Part shown: in pieces, positions 44,087 to 54,953 of the stretch
Layout: each line of letters begins with the position of its first letter
Numbering within the stretch: position 1 is the first letter of the stretch
Assembly (NCBI GenBank): GCA_030549175.1
Contig: JAUKUA010000004.1
Coordinates: 5,456,001 to 5,520,000 of the forward strand
Source of the DNA: Lasiosphaeris hirsuta
Lineage: Eukaryota > Ascomycota > Sordariomycetes > Sordariales > Lasiosphaeriaceae
Length of the DNA stretch: 64,000 nucleotides
Direction of reading: 5' to 3'
Notes under the pieces: model-generated
The model's database searches: none
Told to the model about the DNA's origin: nothing
Seen by the model: only the letters and a program-made list of their open reading frames with translations
Position numbers and translations under genes: made by a program

Positions 44087-47000
44087 CTACCCAAAGCACC
44101 ACCAAGCCGGAATCCCCCACCATGCTAAAACTCTTTCCGAAGGAGTGTCCCGTTCTGTATCACGAATGACTCTCTGTAGGATGTTCAGAGTCTCAGAAAA
44201 TGCATCGTAACCATCAACCTTGGTGAGGTAGCAGCCTTCAACTAACTGATGGGCCTCGTTTGTCGACACCGCTGTTGTTGCTGTTGATATTGATCTTTGT
44301 ACTGTCAAAAATGAAGTGGGGCTAGCTTTCAGCCGTCTCAGGGCATCATGCGCGTGCTCCATCTCGATCCAGGACTGTTTTAGCGAGAGTATGGGAAGGG
44401 AGAGACTTTGGGGAGGACGAGTTGACGGTGATGGTGGTAGCCACCGAGGGGCAACTTCATGCCTCGCGAGGAATTGCTCCAGCAACGCCGTGCTGGGGAG
44501 GTGTGGACTGTTTGAGGAAACGAAAGCCGAGCGGAAAATGGAAATCGCGTCCACGGACATGTTTGTGTGAGCGGTTGGGTTTGGCACGGTGGCATTTAGG
44601 TCTGCACCCCGCTCGATAAACGCCAGGACAATATCAAGCCAGAAGCTGGACTGTTGGTCGTGTGTCGCTGTCCTTGTCGCATTAGGATCGGAGGGAAGTG
44701 AATTGCGTCGTATTATGTGAGACAATACCAACTGCCACGGAGAGCGTAGCTGGTAGGTCTGATTTGGCGCTGCGCCGTGGTTGAGGAGAGCCTTACAGAT
44801 GCGGATGTGGTTTTGGTAGCTCACGCGCGTAGGGCCCGAGTCGGCGATGAGGGAGCGTACTGCGCAATCAAGAAGTGGCCGGGTCCCTTGGACAGTGATC
44901 TGAGCGAGACCGCCCCGATTCAATGCTGATTCGACGTAGAGACAGAGCCCTTGTTTAATGCAAAATGGTGAGAGCGTGCCGTACTCTCGTTCGGCTTGGT
45001 CAGTCGTGTTGCCATGAAGCACCCTCTCCGTCGTCCAGTGAAATCCCGAAGAGTCGTATCTCCCGCAGTGACTCGACATGGTCGAGTCAAGTTGGTCGAC
45101 GAGCGAGACCACATCACCCGTGAACCTGGCGTCGGTAACTAGGGACATGTACACCATGCAGAGCTGTATCAACCTCCACACGCCAATACCCGGATCTCTC
45201 GCAGCGTCCGGCAGGGTAAAGCGAACGTGGAAGAGACAAGAGCGGGCCAGGTTGAGGTTCGGTGAAAAGCTTCGGTCTTTTATAGCGTCACTCATCAACT
45301 CCCGGACCCAGGATTTTCCAAGAAAGTCTATAAGCGTCCGGTGGATATAGGAAACGGCAGAGTGCTGGGTAGTGTTCCCTCGGCCCTCGCTCACCTCGAT
45401 GAGGCCCATGCATCGTGATTTGAGCCGGCTCTCAGTCTGACGACATAGCAAAAGCATCAGATCATGTCTAGGTGTGGTCCACGAGGTTTCTCGGCTGAGA
45501 CGCTTGAGATTCTTCCCATCGGCGAGGGCGAACGCTGCAAGACTCATGACACCGCCGGCACATTCGTCGTCCTCTCCCATCTGGGCCACGCCAGCCAAGT
45601 CCTGGCTGTGTCGAGCGGTTCGAAGGACCTCAAAGTACATTGCGGCCTCTTCAAGGTAGAGTGGCGATTCGATTGTTTTCAGAATGTGCGTGTATAGATC
45701 GTTGAGCCCTCGCGGAAGACATTTTAGCTGCTTGCTGAGGTCGTCAAGGTCGTCATCCCGGTCGAGGCCCTTGATGAGGGAATTGAGGACGAGTTTCACC
45801 CACAAGAAAACGCCGTTGGCAAGCTTCACAATGCGGTTGATGAGGTTCTTCGCCTCTTCCGGTGCTTCTTGGCTGAGGGCAGCAAAGGATTCGTTTGCCG
45901 CAAGACGGCTTCCGACATAGATCTCGATGTCGCCCTTGGTCAGGTCCTGGAGCTTCAGCGACGGGCACTCCCCAAAGACCTTTCCGAATTCAAGCCACGG
46001 TCGGCTAGATACGCAGATCTTGACGTGCTCACGGGACACGACTCTGGAAAAGAACCTGGCTATCTCGGTATGATTGCCTTCGTACTCGTCCAGCCCGTCG
46101 ATGAAGAGGCAGAGCCTGTTGTCCGAGTCGGCGACCGAGGCGACGAGTTTTTCAAAGCCGATCCGAAGGTCCTTCATGCTCCAGCCTGTGGCGGGTGTCC
46201 AGCGCTGCTCCTCCCGGCGAGCGACACGACGATAATGACGGTCATATTCGTCGGGGAATATCACCTTGGTGTGTTCCGGGCGCTCCGCAAGGAACTGGTA
46301 GAGGATAGACTGGAAGATGCCCCTAAGAGATCGTTGCTCAGCGGTGCCGCCGCTCCAAAAGAAAAAGGTAAATACACTGAGGTCGTGTCCGGTGCTCCAC
46401 ACGCGGAGCAGCTCGTGTGCCCGGCCGCTGTCGATGATATACCGCATCAGAGTGGACTTGCCACTCGCGGGCTTACCGTTTATCCAGTAAAGGCCGTGGC
46501 CAGAGCGCAACCATTCGGGGAAGCTGCTGCCATCCACGGTGTCGAGTTCGGATCGAAAAATCCATTCAAAGGTCGAGTGGTAGGCGGGATTCACCTCTTC
46601 GTACCGCTGGCACATGGCGGGGAAGCGAAGCGATCCCAATATCGACCGGTGGACTTCGGCATCAATCTCTCTGTCGGTTGGTATACGTTCTGTGAGCTTG
46701 GAGAGAATCCTGAGGAGGGAAGACTCGTGTGCCTCGCAAATCCTGTCGATCCGGCTCCGGGTTTCCTCAAGGAAGACGGTCCTGTTTTCCAGAATTGTCC
46801 TGACCAACTCCTTGTTGGCATTCCGTAGGGCTTCATACCTGTGGTCGGCCAGCACCGAGGACGTGACTTGGCCTTTCCTAGTGGTAATGTTAGCCTCCCA
46901 TCAACCAAGCGATTGGGGGACGAACTGTAGAATGGTCAAGATGTGCAGCTCAAGCTCCCGGCTCAGGTCCGACATAGTCCTGGCGGCTTTTGCTGTCTCA

Positions 47001-47455
47001 TCTTCGGTCCAGGCTGCCTTTATCGCCTTGCGGAAAACTCTCAGCCGTCGGCGCTGGGCGTCTTGAAATTTCTGGCCGGGGCCAGCTTCAAGTCCTTCAC
47101 CATCATCTCCCTGGCTCGCGTTCGGCACCAACCCGGACTCAATCTTTGCCTCGCCGGCGCGGACCCTATCCAGGGATTGCAGAATCTGCCGGGATGCATT
47201 GACGCACTTGTCGGCGATGCGAATCAGATCCTCGCCGTCCTCGCCCGAAAATGACTGGAGGTTGCCTTTGGCAAACTGGGCCAGGCTCTCGGCTTTTTGG
47301 CGCAGTTGAAGACAGCTGAGCTCAATATTTGTGTTTTCCACCGACAGACCCGTCGACGAGCGGCAAATCTCGCGCACCGTTTTGAGAAGTCCGCCACTGA
47401 ACTGGATGACGCTAAGAATGCTGGCCGCTGCTGACAAAGATGATAAGGGGTCCAT
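44087..47455 (-). CDS. STAND/NLR-type NACHT protein with short ankyrin-like tail
   Basis: Two exons, 47455-46926 and 46877-44087, around a 48-bp intron (GTTCGT, branch GCTAAC, acceptor CTAG), give 1106 aa in frame. The N-terminus (MDPLSSLSAAASILSVIQF) matches the fungal N-terminal helical domain of STAND proteins. The NACHT core has Walker A GKPASGKST (311-319), Walker B LFIDGLDE (434-441) and the CVSSRPW sensor. A winged-helix-like and degenerate region follows. Near the end are two ankyrin-like units (ALLNHGAAPNQ and AFIERGADLNA). No long WD40/TPR/ANK array is present. Known relatives act as intracellular sensors in fungal non-self recognition and cell death. The ligand is unknown. Confidence 0.85.
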
Positions 47456-48853
47456 GGTAGGTCGATTGATGGTGTTTGCGCTTGGAATTTGGGTAGTCCC
47501 GAGAGCAGTTGGAGCCTGGCGGCGTCGCAGAAGAAGAAGAGCACGTGAAACTGGCTACCTATGCTGTAGGCTTTTAGGCATCACCGGCGTGTTGGTTGGT
47601 GGCTCAGCACAGCTGCAGGGCGTCGCGTTGTCCAATGGGCGAACAGAAGATCGGCATCTTGACAGCCTAGCCGTTCAGCCGGCCTCTGCAGAGCCTGCAG
47701 GATGCTAGAGCTAGAGCTGTCAGATAGACCCAATCTCTACTGCAGATGGAGCTTTGTCCAAGCACTTTAGGTATGAGTGGCCAAGGGCTAGTAATCTTTT
47801 CCTTTTTTACCGAGCTTCAAATCATACTGGCACTACCTAAAGTCATGAGCGAAGAGCGCCCAAGGCAGCTATCAGCACCTAGCTGTCCCCAGTCCCACCT
47901 TTGCTGTTGCTACGTTTTCATTAGGCCTTCAAGGACCTGGCCAAGAGCTGGGCTGCAACCGCCTCTTATTAGGCCACGTTTCCAGCTTGGCGGGAAACAC
48001 GTCACGCGTCAATCTGATCTCCCGGGCAGTTTCTGTTGAGGTGAGAAACATTATTCATAGTTCTCTTATTCATTAGTAGCGTTGGAACTATGCGAGGTGC
48101 GCCTGCAATTTTTGTCCGCTTTCCTCTATACCGGGCAGGCTTCATCCCGCCACGGCCGCAGTTTCACAAAGATATTGTATTATGCCCATCCGCCTTTTTC
48201 TATCCCCTGACCCCGACCGGAGGCTCTCGCAGGATGGTGTATGACGGCGTCTGCACAGGCGCCGGAACAAATTATAGGGCTGCTATGCAATAGGTTGGGC
48301 TCGAAGAGATGGAAGAGTCAGCGATGCAAGACATCACCGGCGGCACTGCAGAGTCCGGAACAATACCGCTTGATGCTCCGCCTGCTGTTTGGAGGGGTTA
48401 GTGTGTTTTGATGTGTATGTCACGGTTTCATGGAAAGAGAGGCGATGGGATCGAGATGATCAATCGTTGCCGTTGAGGACTTGAGTTCAATGATTTGCAG
48501 GTTTCGGTTCGTCACTTCTTTTCTATTCTTGTCGCACACATCTTTGCTAACTCCATCGCAGTAGAGGATGAGTTCTCTTTAGGATATGGAGCATTTCGAC
48601 GATGTGATACTAAATTGGGGTCGAGCTTGGGATTGCTCTCCCAGAGGTGACGATCCAGAATTGCCAGAGAGGATGATCACCTCAGCAAAATTAACGAAAT
48701 ATGAGTTGTACTTTGAAACGACTTATAAATTAATGTAAAATTTGGTTTGTTTTGCTTTCTTGTTTTCTTTTCATCTTGTGATATTGGAGATGATTGTCTT
48801 GCCGTCCTTCCTAGGAGCGGCATGCGACTTGCTGCGCTAGTCAGGGCGATTCT
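47456..48853. other. Intergenic region
   Basis: About 1.4 kb holding the STAND promoter (from 47456) and the 3' side of the ligase gene. No coding signal recognised. Confidence 0.5.
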
Positions 48854-49783
48854 CTACCGGTTGCAGCTCGCATCCTCCACCATCCAGGAGACCAGTTCTT
48901 CAAATGAGTGACCGGCATATTGCGCCTGCTCAGGCGCCAGCGACGTCGGTGTCATGCCTGGCTGGGTGTTGACTTCCAGGCAAACTAGCTCACCGTTTGA
49001 GTCTGGAGCAGCGGCCTCGTTGTAACGGAAGTCGGTGCGGGTGATGCCACGACACCCAAGAGCGACATATGCCTTGAGGCTCATCTCTTGGACCTTGTCG
49101 TACACTCTCGGTGGGATCTTCGCCGGAAGGATATGCTGTGATCCACCCACTTCGTACTTTGCCTCGTAGTTGTAGAAGGCCAAGTCAGTGACGATTTCCG
49201 TCACGGGCAAGGCGGCATCGCCCATAATGGTACAGGTTAGTTCGCGGCCGGGGACGTAGCGCTCAACCATCAACTCGCTACCACCCTCCCAGTTCTCCCC
49301 AGCAAGCGCCCCCAACAAGCCAGGCTGGGCTTGCCTGACGATGATCACGCCGAAGCTAGATCCATCAGCCACCGGCTTGATAACATATGGCGGTGGCATG
49401 CCATGAGTCCAGCCAACAACTTCGGCCCGGCTAGCTAGTATGTGCTCGGTAACCGGGACGCCAGCGGCCTTCAGCACCACCTTGGCCTGGTGCTTGTTCA
49501 TGGCCAACGCCGAAGCCAGCACACCCGAGTGCGTATAGGGGATGCGCAGGAACTCGAGCACGCCTTGTATTGTGCCATCTTCGCCGAACCGGCCGTGGAG
49601 GGCGTTGAGTGCCACGTCGGGTGCGAGCTCACGCAGACGCTCAGATATATCATGGCTGACATCAACCTCAGTGACGCGATATCCCGCGCGACGCAGGGCT
49701 TCCGCGCAGCTCTTTCCCGAGCTGAGTGAGACCACCCGTTCGTTTGACACACCACCCATCAGGACTGCCACATGCTTGGTCAT
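48854..49783 (-). CDS. D-alanine--D-alanine ligase-like ATP-grasp enzyme (bacterial type)
   Basis: Intronless, 309 aa from ATG 49783; an upstream start at 49825 would add 14 residues not seen in the family. It starts KHVAVLMGGVSNERVVSLSSG and continues with LNALHGRFGEDGTIQG, YTHSGVLASALAMNKHQAK, KPVADGSSFGV, FYNYEAKY, GITRTDFRYN and CLEVNTQPGMTPTSL. The family's key residues look conserved: Glu in NER, Ser in DGSS, Tyr in NYEAKY, Arg/Asp in TRTD, Glu/Asn in LEVN and the SL loop. Bacterial Ddl joins two D-Ala for peptidoglycan using ATP. Fungi lack peptidoglycan, so the substrate here is unknown. Sequence character is closest to proteobacterial DdlB, suggesting horizontal transfer (inference). 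Confidence 0.9.
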   Translation of the reverse strand: MTKHVAVLMGGVSNERVVSLSSGKSCAEALRRAGYRVTEVDVSHDISERLRELAPDVALNALHGRFGEDGTIQGVLEFLRIPYTHSGVLASALAMNKHQAKVVLKAAGVPVTEHILASRAEVVGWTHGMPPPYVIKPVADGSSFGVIIVRQAQPGLLGALAGENWEGGSELMVERYVPGRELTCTIMGDAALPVTEIVTDLAFYNYEAKYEVGGSQHILPAKIPPRVYDKVQEMSLKAYVALGCRGITRTDFRYNEAAAPDSNGELVCLEVNTQPGMTPTSLAPEQAQYAGHSFEELVSWMVEDASCNR

Positions 49784-51060
49784 TTTGACTGTTTCCCGCG
49801 CGTCGAACTGCCGACATGTCAGCAACTAGTGGCTAGTGTCCTTTGGCTAATTGTAACACCCACCGCTTGGGTAGTTTCGACGTGAGTCACTATATCATGG
49901 TGCAACGACATAACGGTTATTGGTACAACTTGTTTGACGAACCCGCGGAGAGTAGCAAGGTAAAAACGAAAGCAAATGAAGCGAGATTGTTTTATGAGAA
50001 GAATGGGTCGAAGGTAGATATGACTTGGGCCATGTTATGGCTAGATACAGCCCGTCCTGCCGGAGCACTGTTGACATGGCAGCAGATGATTCGCTGCCCA
50101 TTTGGGGAGGGTCGCTGAAATGTGCGTGCCAAAGGCGGAGCTTCAGCAGCTGCCAAATGAACTCTTTTCCAAAGCCAACTTCGGCCGCTGCGCCACGGCG
50201 GCAACCCACGCCAAGCGAGCAACTTCTGCAACACCGCCAATCAACCAATGGGAGCTGATGGCTACCTGAGCACTATCGAGATCAGTTTTTGACATCTTCT
50301 AGCGACGGTAAAAAGTGCTATCCGTATTATTAACTTCACCCTATAAGAGGAGTAATATACGAGTCAGACCTATATAGCACAGTATTTCGTGGTCCTCGGC
50401 CGGAGTGAACTATGGCCCTCGGTAGGGCTATTCCAAGAGTATACTATATCCGAGCTTACGATTGCTCCGCCCGTACAAAAGAAGACCAGTAACACCGGTA
50501 TAATACTGGGATGGATGATCCATTGACAAGTGCACTTGAGGGACTAACTATATGAGGACTAACTATATGAGAGGGTGGACCGGATTGTGTAAAATATAAG
50601 TGGAGTTCCGTTGTATTTCGGCGGCAATGGTCTGTAATCCGGCTGGCTATTTCGAAGATGGTGACTATATCATGCTAGCCATGACTTATTTAGTTATTTC
50701 ATAGCTTCTGTAAGCTTCCAAGGCAGTACCGCCGACAAAGTGGCCAGAGTTGGAATGCCATGCAGGTGATCTCATAAGCTCAAAGTGACGGCCGGGTTGC
50801 ACATATTCGGCCACCAAAGCACCAATGGTTCTGGATTTTTCCTGCATGCCGACGGACTTATGGGGTTCCGTAGCGGAAGCTGCGACTGGAGGTAGCCACC
50901 AACAAGTACGCTGCAGCGAGGCCTACAACGACGGCCATCGCTACCTTCCATTACTGCCCAAAGATCCTCCCTCAATTGCGAGAAAAACCCATCTCTCGTT
51001 TCCAAGTTCAGTCACCATATTAATGGTCCTCTGTCATACTTTTCTTGCCAATCCACAAAG
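49784..51060. other. Intergenic region
   Basis: About 1.3 kb upstream of the ligase and of the exonuclease pseudogene, so probably both promoters. A small duplicated segment (gaggactaactatat) occurs twice near 50538-50570. No gene recognised. Confidence 0.45.
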
Positions 51061-52353
51061 ATGACACCGATTAGTAATGGGGCATCAGCTGAGGCTACAA
51101 GCATGATCGTACCAAGCTCTGTGTATATCAATCGACTGCACAATCTGGTACCCTCGGCGGAGGCACAGAAGCAGGCGGGCTACATCATAGAGAAGCTCAC
51201 TGACCAGCAGCTGGAACAGAAGAAACGCTGCCTCAGGTGCGGTGTTCGACGTAAGCCTCTCTCCCCATCCCTACGTTCTCCTCAGACGCACACTAATCAC
51301 AGGCATACTGCACAGCCTTCCAGAAAGTCCGCTTGTGGAAGCCCCGGGGCAACGACCGGAAGCCCCATCAGACCGCGACTTCACCACAACAAACATCTTC
51401 TGGCAATGATGCCTTGACATCTATGAACGGATCATCCAATGTGACTAGAGAGAAAGTCAACCAGCGTCGCTGCAAGTTTCATCCCGGCGAGGTGGTATTA
51501 AAGGTGAAACACCATGGATGCATCGAACTTCCCTCCAAAGTATGCCGAGGCTAATGTCTGTTTCCCCTATCTCGAAAAGCAGAGGTGGAGTTGCTGTGGC
51601 AAACATGTCTCCGAAAACCCATGCGGTGGCGATAATAACCATCTGCTACGGCACGACCCGGGCGATCGCGCCCTTAAAAAAAGCTGGGAGTTTGACGAAA
51701 CCCCCACGCATGCTCGGCCCGACCATCGGCTAGCGGTCTCAATTGACTGCGAGATGGGCTCTGCTTCTGACAACGAGTTAGAGCTTATTCGCCTTACCGT
51801 AGTTGACTACTTCTCTGGCAAGACGCTTATCGACACTCTGGTATATCCTAGTGTCCCTATGCAGCACTTCAACACTAGATGGTAGGGCGTCACAAGATCG
51901 CAGATGGAAAGAGCCTGGAAGCGACGGCAGTGCATCTTTGGCACGGCTGCCGCTAGTGTAGCCATTTTCAAGTATGTTGGCCGTGGAACCTTTGTTGTGG
52001 GTCACGGCATGCAGCATGATCTCTTATGTCTCCGGTGGCATCACAACCGCATCGTCGACTCCTATTTAATTGAGTCGGCTATAGGGAAGGAGGAGCAGAT
52101 GAGGGTCGAGGAAGAGAGGAAGAAGGGAGGCATCGAGGCCGCCTCGTCGCTTCTGGAAAGAGGGCAAGCAAAGGATGGACCGGAAAGAGGAAAGAGGCAT
52201 CCTGATGGGATGTCGCTCAAGGCACTTGCGTTGAAGAAGCTCGGACGGTCTATCCAGGAGGGTGAGGGACACGATAGCTTGGAAGACGCGGTCGCGGCGA
52301 GGGATCTCGCTCATTCTTACGTTGTGGGTCGGTCTGCTCCCTCTGCAGGTTGA
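51061..52353 (+). pseudogene. REX-type DEDDh RNA exonuclease with one premature stop
   Basis: Exon 1 (51061 to about 51250) encodes RCLRCGVR. After an intron, exon 2 encodes FQKVRLWKPRGNDRK and CKFHPGEVVLK. After a GTGAAA...AAAAGCAG intron ending at about 51582, exon 3 encodes RWSCCGKHVSENPC, so the CHC-type zinc motif is restored. Exo I is SIDCEMG, Exo II GHGMQHDLLCL and Exo III HDSLEDAVAARDL, all catalytic acids kept. A TAG at 51883-51885, between NTRW and GVTRSQME, interrupts exon 3 in frame. The 26 bp around it are too short to be an intron. Relatives trim 3' ends of structured RNAs. Here the catalytic Exo II/III part would be lost without readthrough. Confidence 0.75.
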
Positions 52354-53019
52354 GCACAAGAGGGCCTAATAAATCTGCACGAAGGAATGCAATGCATATT
52401 ATAGGCTGTAGGCCAGTGTCCAGTTCTCGATAGTCACCATGCTGGAAAACACCAAGCGGTGACACAAGCCAAGAAGCCAGAAATCGAGAGGAGTCTTGAG
52501 GCCCACTAAGCGCCAAAAATGGTGCCTGCCTGCTCCTGTCGTTATCCGAGGTGCCCACGTAAATGTGAGGCGATCTCGCGGGGGAATGAGATCGGCTTGA
52601 AGCTAGTATCAAGACTTTGACCGATGGCGCGTATTGTACCCGTAAGAAGAGGAGGGCAAAAAGAGGAGCAGCTAAGAAGGCTAAGGGGCAGATTCGGGGT
52701 CGTGCAGTGCTGTTCGTAAGTCTAGTTGATGGGTGCTTTGCCACACCTTGTGCCTAATCTAGAACGCCGGCTATAGACTAGTTAGCACAACTCCCTACTG
52801 GAACTAGATCACACGGTGTGGCAAAGCATCCATCAACAACATAGACCCACGATCGGCACTGTGCAACGCTTTACATACGTAGATACTTCGGATAATAACG
52901 GGCAGGTGCTATTCTTTGGCGCTTAGCGGGTCTCAAGTGCGTATAGAAACTGCGTTCCGAAGGATGAATACCAAAAATAGTTTTCTGCAAGGGCAAACCC
53001 CCTGAAATGGCAGAAAGAA
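52354..53019. other. Intergenic region
   Basis: About 670 bp; no recognisable gene. gtgtggcaaagca and its near reverse complement (tgctttgccacacc) occur near 52815 and 52733, a small inverted repeat. Confidence 0.4.
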
Positions 53020-53419
53020 GTGAACCTTACGCAACATGCGGCCGCCTTCTTTAACATGGTTTCGGAAACGAGAATTCACACCCAGTCGCAGTTTGGGAGG
53101 ACCTTCTCTCTCGCGGAGTTGTGGGAAGCGGCGACAGAGTCGGAGTTGGGTGGGAGGCCGACTCTTCTGGAAAGCGTTGCTCAGGAGTTCGACATCTTTT
53201 TTGGGAAGCTCCATGATCGCAAGTTGCTGCTCTTGTCGGATGGGTTGATCGGCTTGGGCCCCACCCAGCCTGCGTGGGTGTGCGTTGCCGATGGTGCTGA
53301 GACCAAGGGACTCAAGGGAACCCAAAGAATTGACACCGGAAAACATTTTTGTAGGTCCAGCTTACGTGAACGGGTCAATGGGCGGTGAGGCAATGGATTC
53401 GGGTGTTGAGGTTGAATGA
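53020..53419 (+). pseudogene. HET-family C-terminal relic (frameshifted)
   Basis: The first frame encodes FFNMVSETRIHTQSQFG and HDRKLLLLSDGLIGLGPTQP with WVCVADGAE. This is the G-lGLGP...D.VCVL-G pattern at the C-terminal side of fungal HET proteins. At about 53343 the frame breaks in a T-run. The other frame continues as FVGPAYVNGSMGGEAMD to a TGA at 53417-53419, the classic HET ending (aYv.G.M.GEa). No HET domain lies directly upstream, so this is a fragment. Confidence 0.65.
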
Positions 53420-54039
53420 GGATTTTCTGAGCAATCCGATTTGGACTGCACCTCAGCTCGGCGTTGGATGTTGAACGGTGGAGGTCGCGCCTACCCGTAA
53501 GCTTCAGGTTCATGCGAGAGATGGAATTGGCTCACTGACTGCTCCTTCTTTATGGTTATAACGATATGGTTCTGAAATGCCCGCATTTTTCTTCCAGTCA
53601 ACCACTAGCTATCTTTCCCCTGACAAGACTTCGATCAGCTGCAGCAATCTCCCTCAGAATGCAGGAACATCACCCTCAACAAAGTGAGGGGATGGAAGTG
53701 ACGTAAGCGCCCCCAAGATCTCGTTCCAGAACGACTACCGACCGCCGAAACCTTATTTTGGAAGATATGTTTGCCTATCTTATGACATCCCCGCCCGGTT
53801 CCTTACTAACCCTGTTGGAACAGTGACTGATGGTTATCTGGGAGCTTACCGTCATTATCAATCACCTCATGCTTGATGCCTTGCAGTCTATTACCTCCTC
53901 TAGTACAGGTTATAAGACCACCGGTCAAGAAACACTGTAGTGCCTCAAACTACGGATTCGACACAGAGCGACGTCTATAGAAAGCGGGCATTGACCGTGA
54001 CAGTTCCAGGCTCTAAACTGGGCTTGTTTATGAACTCCA
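53420..54039. other. Intergenic region between HET relics
   Basis: About 620 bp without recognisable coding sequence. Confidence 0.4.
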
Positions 54040-54267
54040 TTGGGACTGATCGCCTATGCTGCTACTACTAACGGCTCGAAATCAGTCGATGATCACAACG
54101 CACTACGGGCGGTAGCAAATCCACATGGCCTTGACGAAAACAGCACGGATGCAATTCAAATATGGAGACTGTCCATCGTGTGCTCCAGAGGTCAAAAAAC
54201 TACGGACCCGAGGGATAAGTTGTACAGTGTTCTGGGTCTGGTCTCTCGAAGCATTCGGCCGGATTAG
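54040..54267 (+). pseudogene. HET-domain central relic
   Basis: The frame encodes KTTDPRDKLYSVLGLVS preceded by SIVCSRGQ, the conserved TDPRDKvyalLGLa block of HET domains. It ends at a stop soon after. It comes downstream of the C-terminal fragment at 53020, the reverse of normal HET order, so the two relics stem from separate or rearranged genes. Confidence 0.6.
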
Positions 54268-54953
54268 CTGTGGCCATGGTTGTGGTTGTGCGGTTAGGTT
54301 ACAATTAGTTCTGGTTGTGGCAATGGTTATGGCTGCGGTTATAGCTAGTGTCATAACGCATTGTCAAGTCTCGTGGTTACTAACTAATACGTTCAATAAC
54401 CGTCAATGTCAGTTGATATCAATACCCCGTCAATATTGATACTATTGATTCGGTAAACGGATGAAACATTATTAGCTACCCTAATCTATAGTAGGTTGTT
54501 TGCTAGAGAATTGAAAAAAAAAACTTTACAGGGGAAATGCTAACATTCTTCCATGGACTGACATGGGACCAAGCCAACTTTGTCCGAGAGGTATGAACCC
54601 AATGAAGCTTGCAGTACGCTTTTGATGACAAAATAGCTATTGTTGCCAACTGAACATAACATCATGCCTATCCATCCGAGGTATAATTCTTTCGACCAAG
54701 AATTGGTCAAGATGTCCCTAAACACGATGCGAGTTAGAAAAACATAACACCACCACTCTACTCTAGCACCCTGACGTTGGCGTATGGTCTATGCTGTTTA
54801 CAGTCAAACTTAATGTCTTCAGTGACGGGCACAAGCTCTTCAGATCCCAACAGGATTTTAATCGAGCGGATCTGGTGTGGCAAGAGACAAAATGGAAGGA
54901 GCCGCAACAAGCAGAAGAGGAGAATCCGACATGATACCCCCCGTGTGTTATTT
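54268..54953. other. Intergenic region
   Basis: About 690 bp. Positions 54280-54350 are a G/T-rich imperfect ggttgt/ggttat array. The rest shows nothing recognisable. Confidence 0.45.

Noticed and set aside
45869..46828. 319-codon plus-strand frame antisense to the NACHT region
   Set aside because: Shadow of the STAND gene, which has clear Walker A and B motifs on the other strand.
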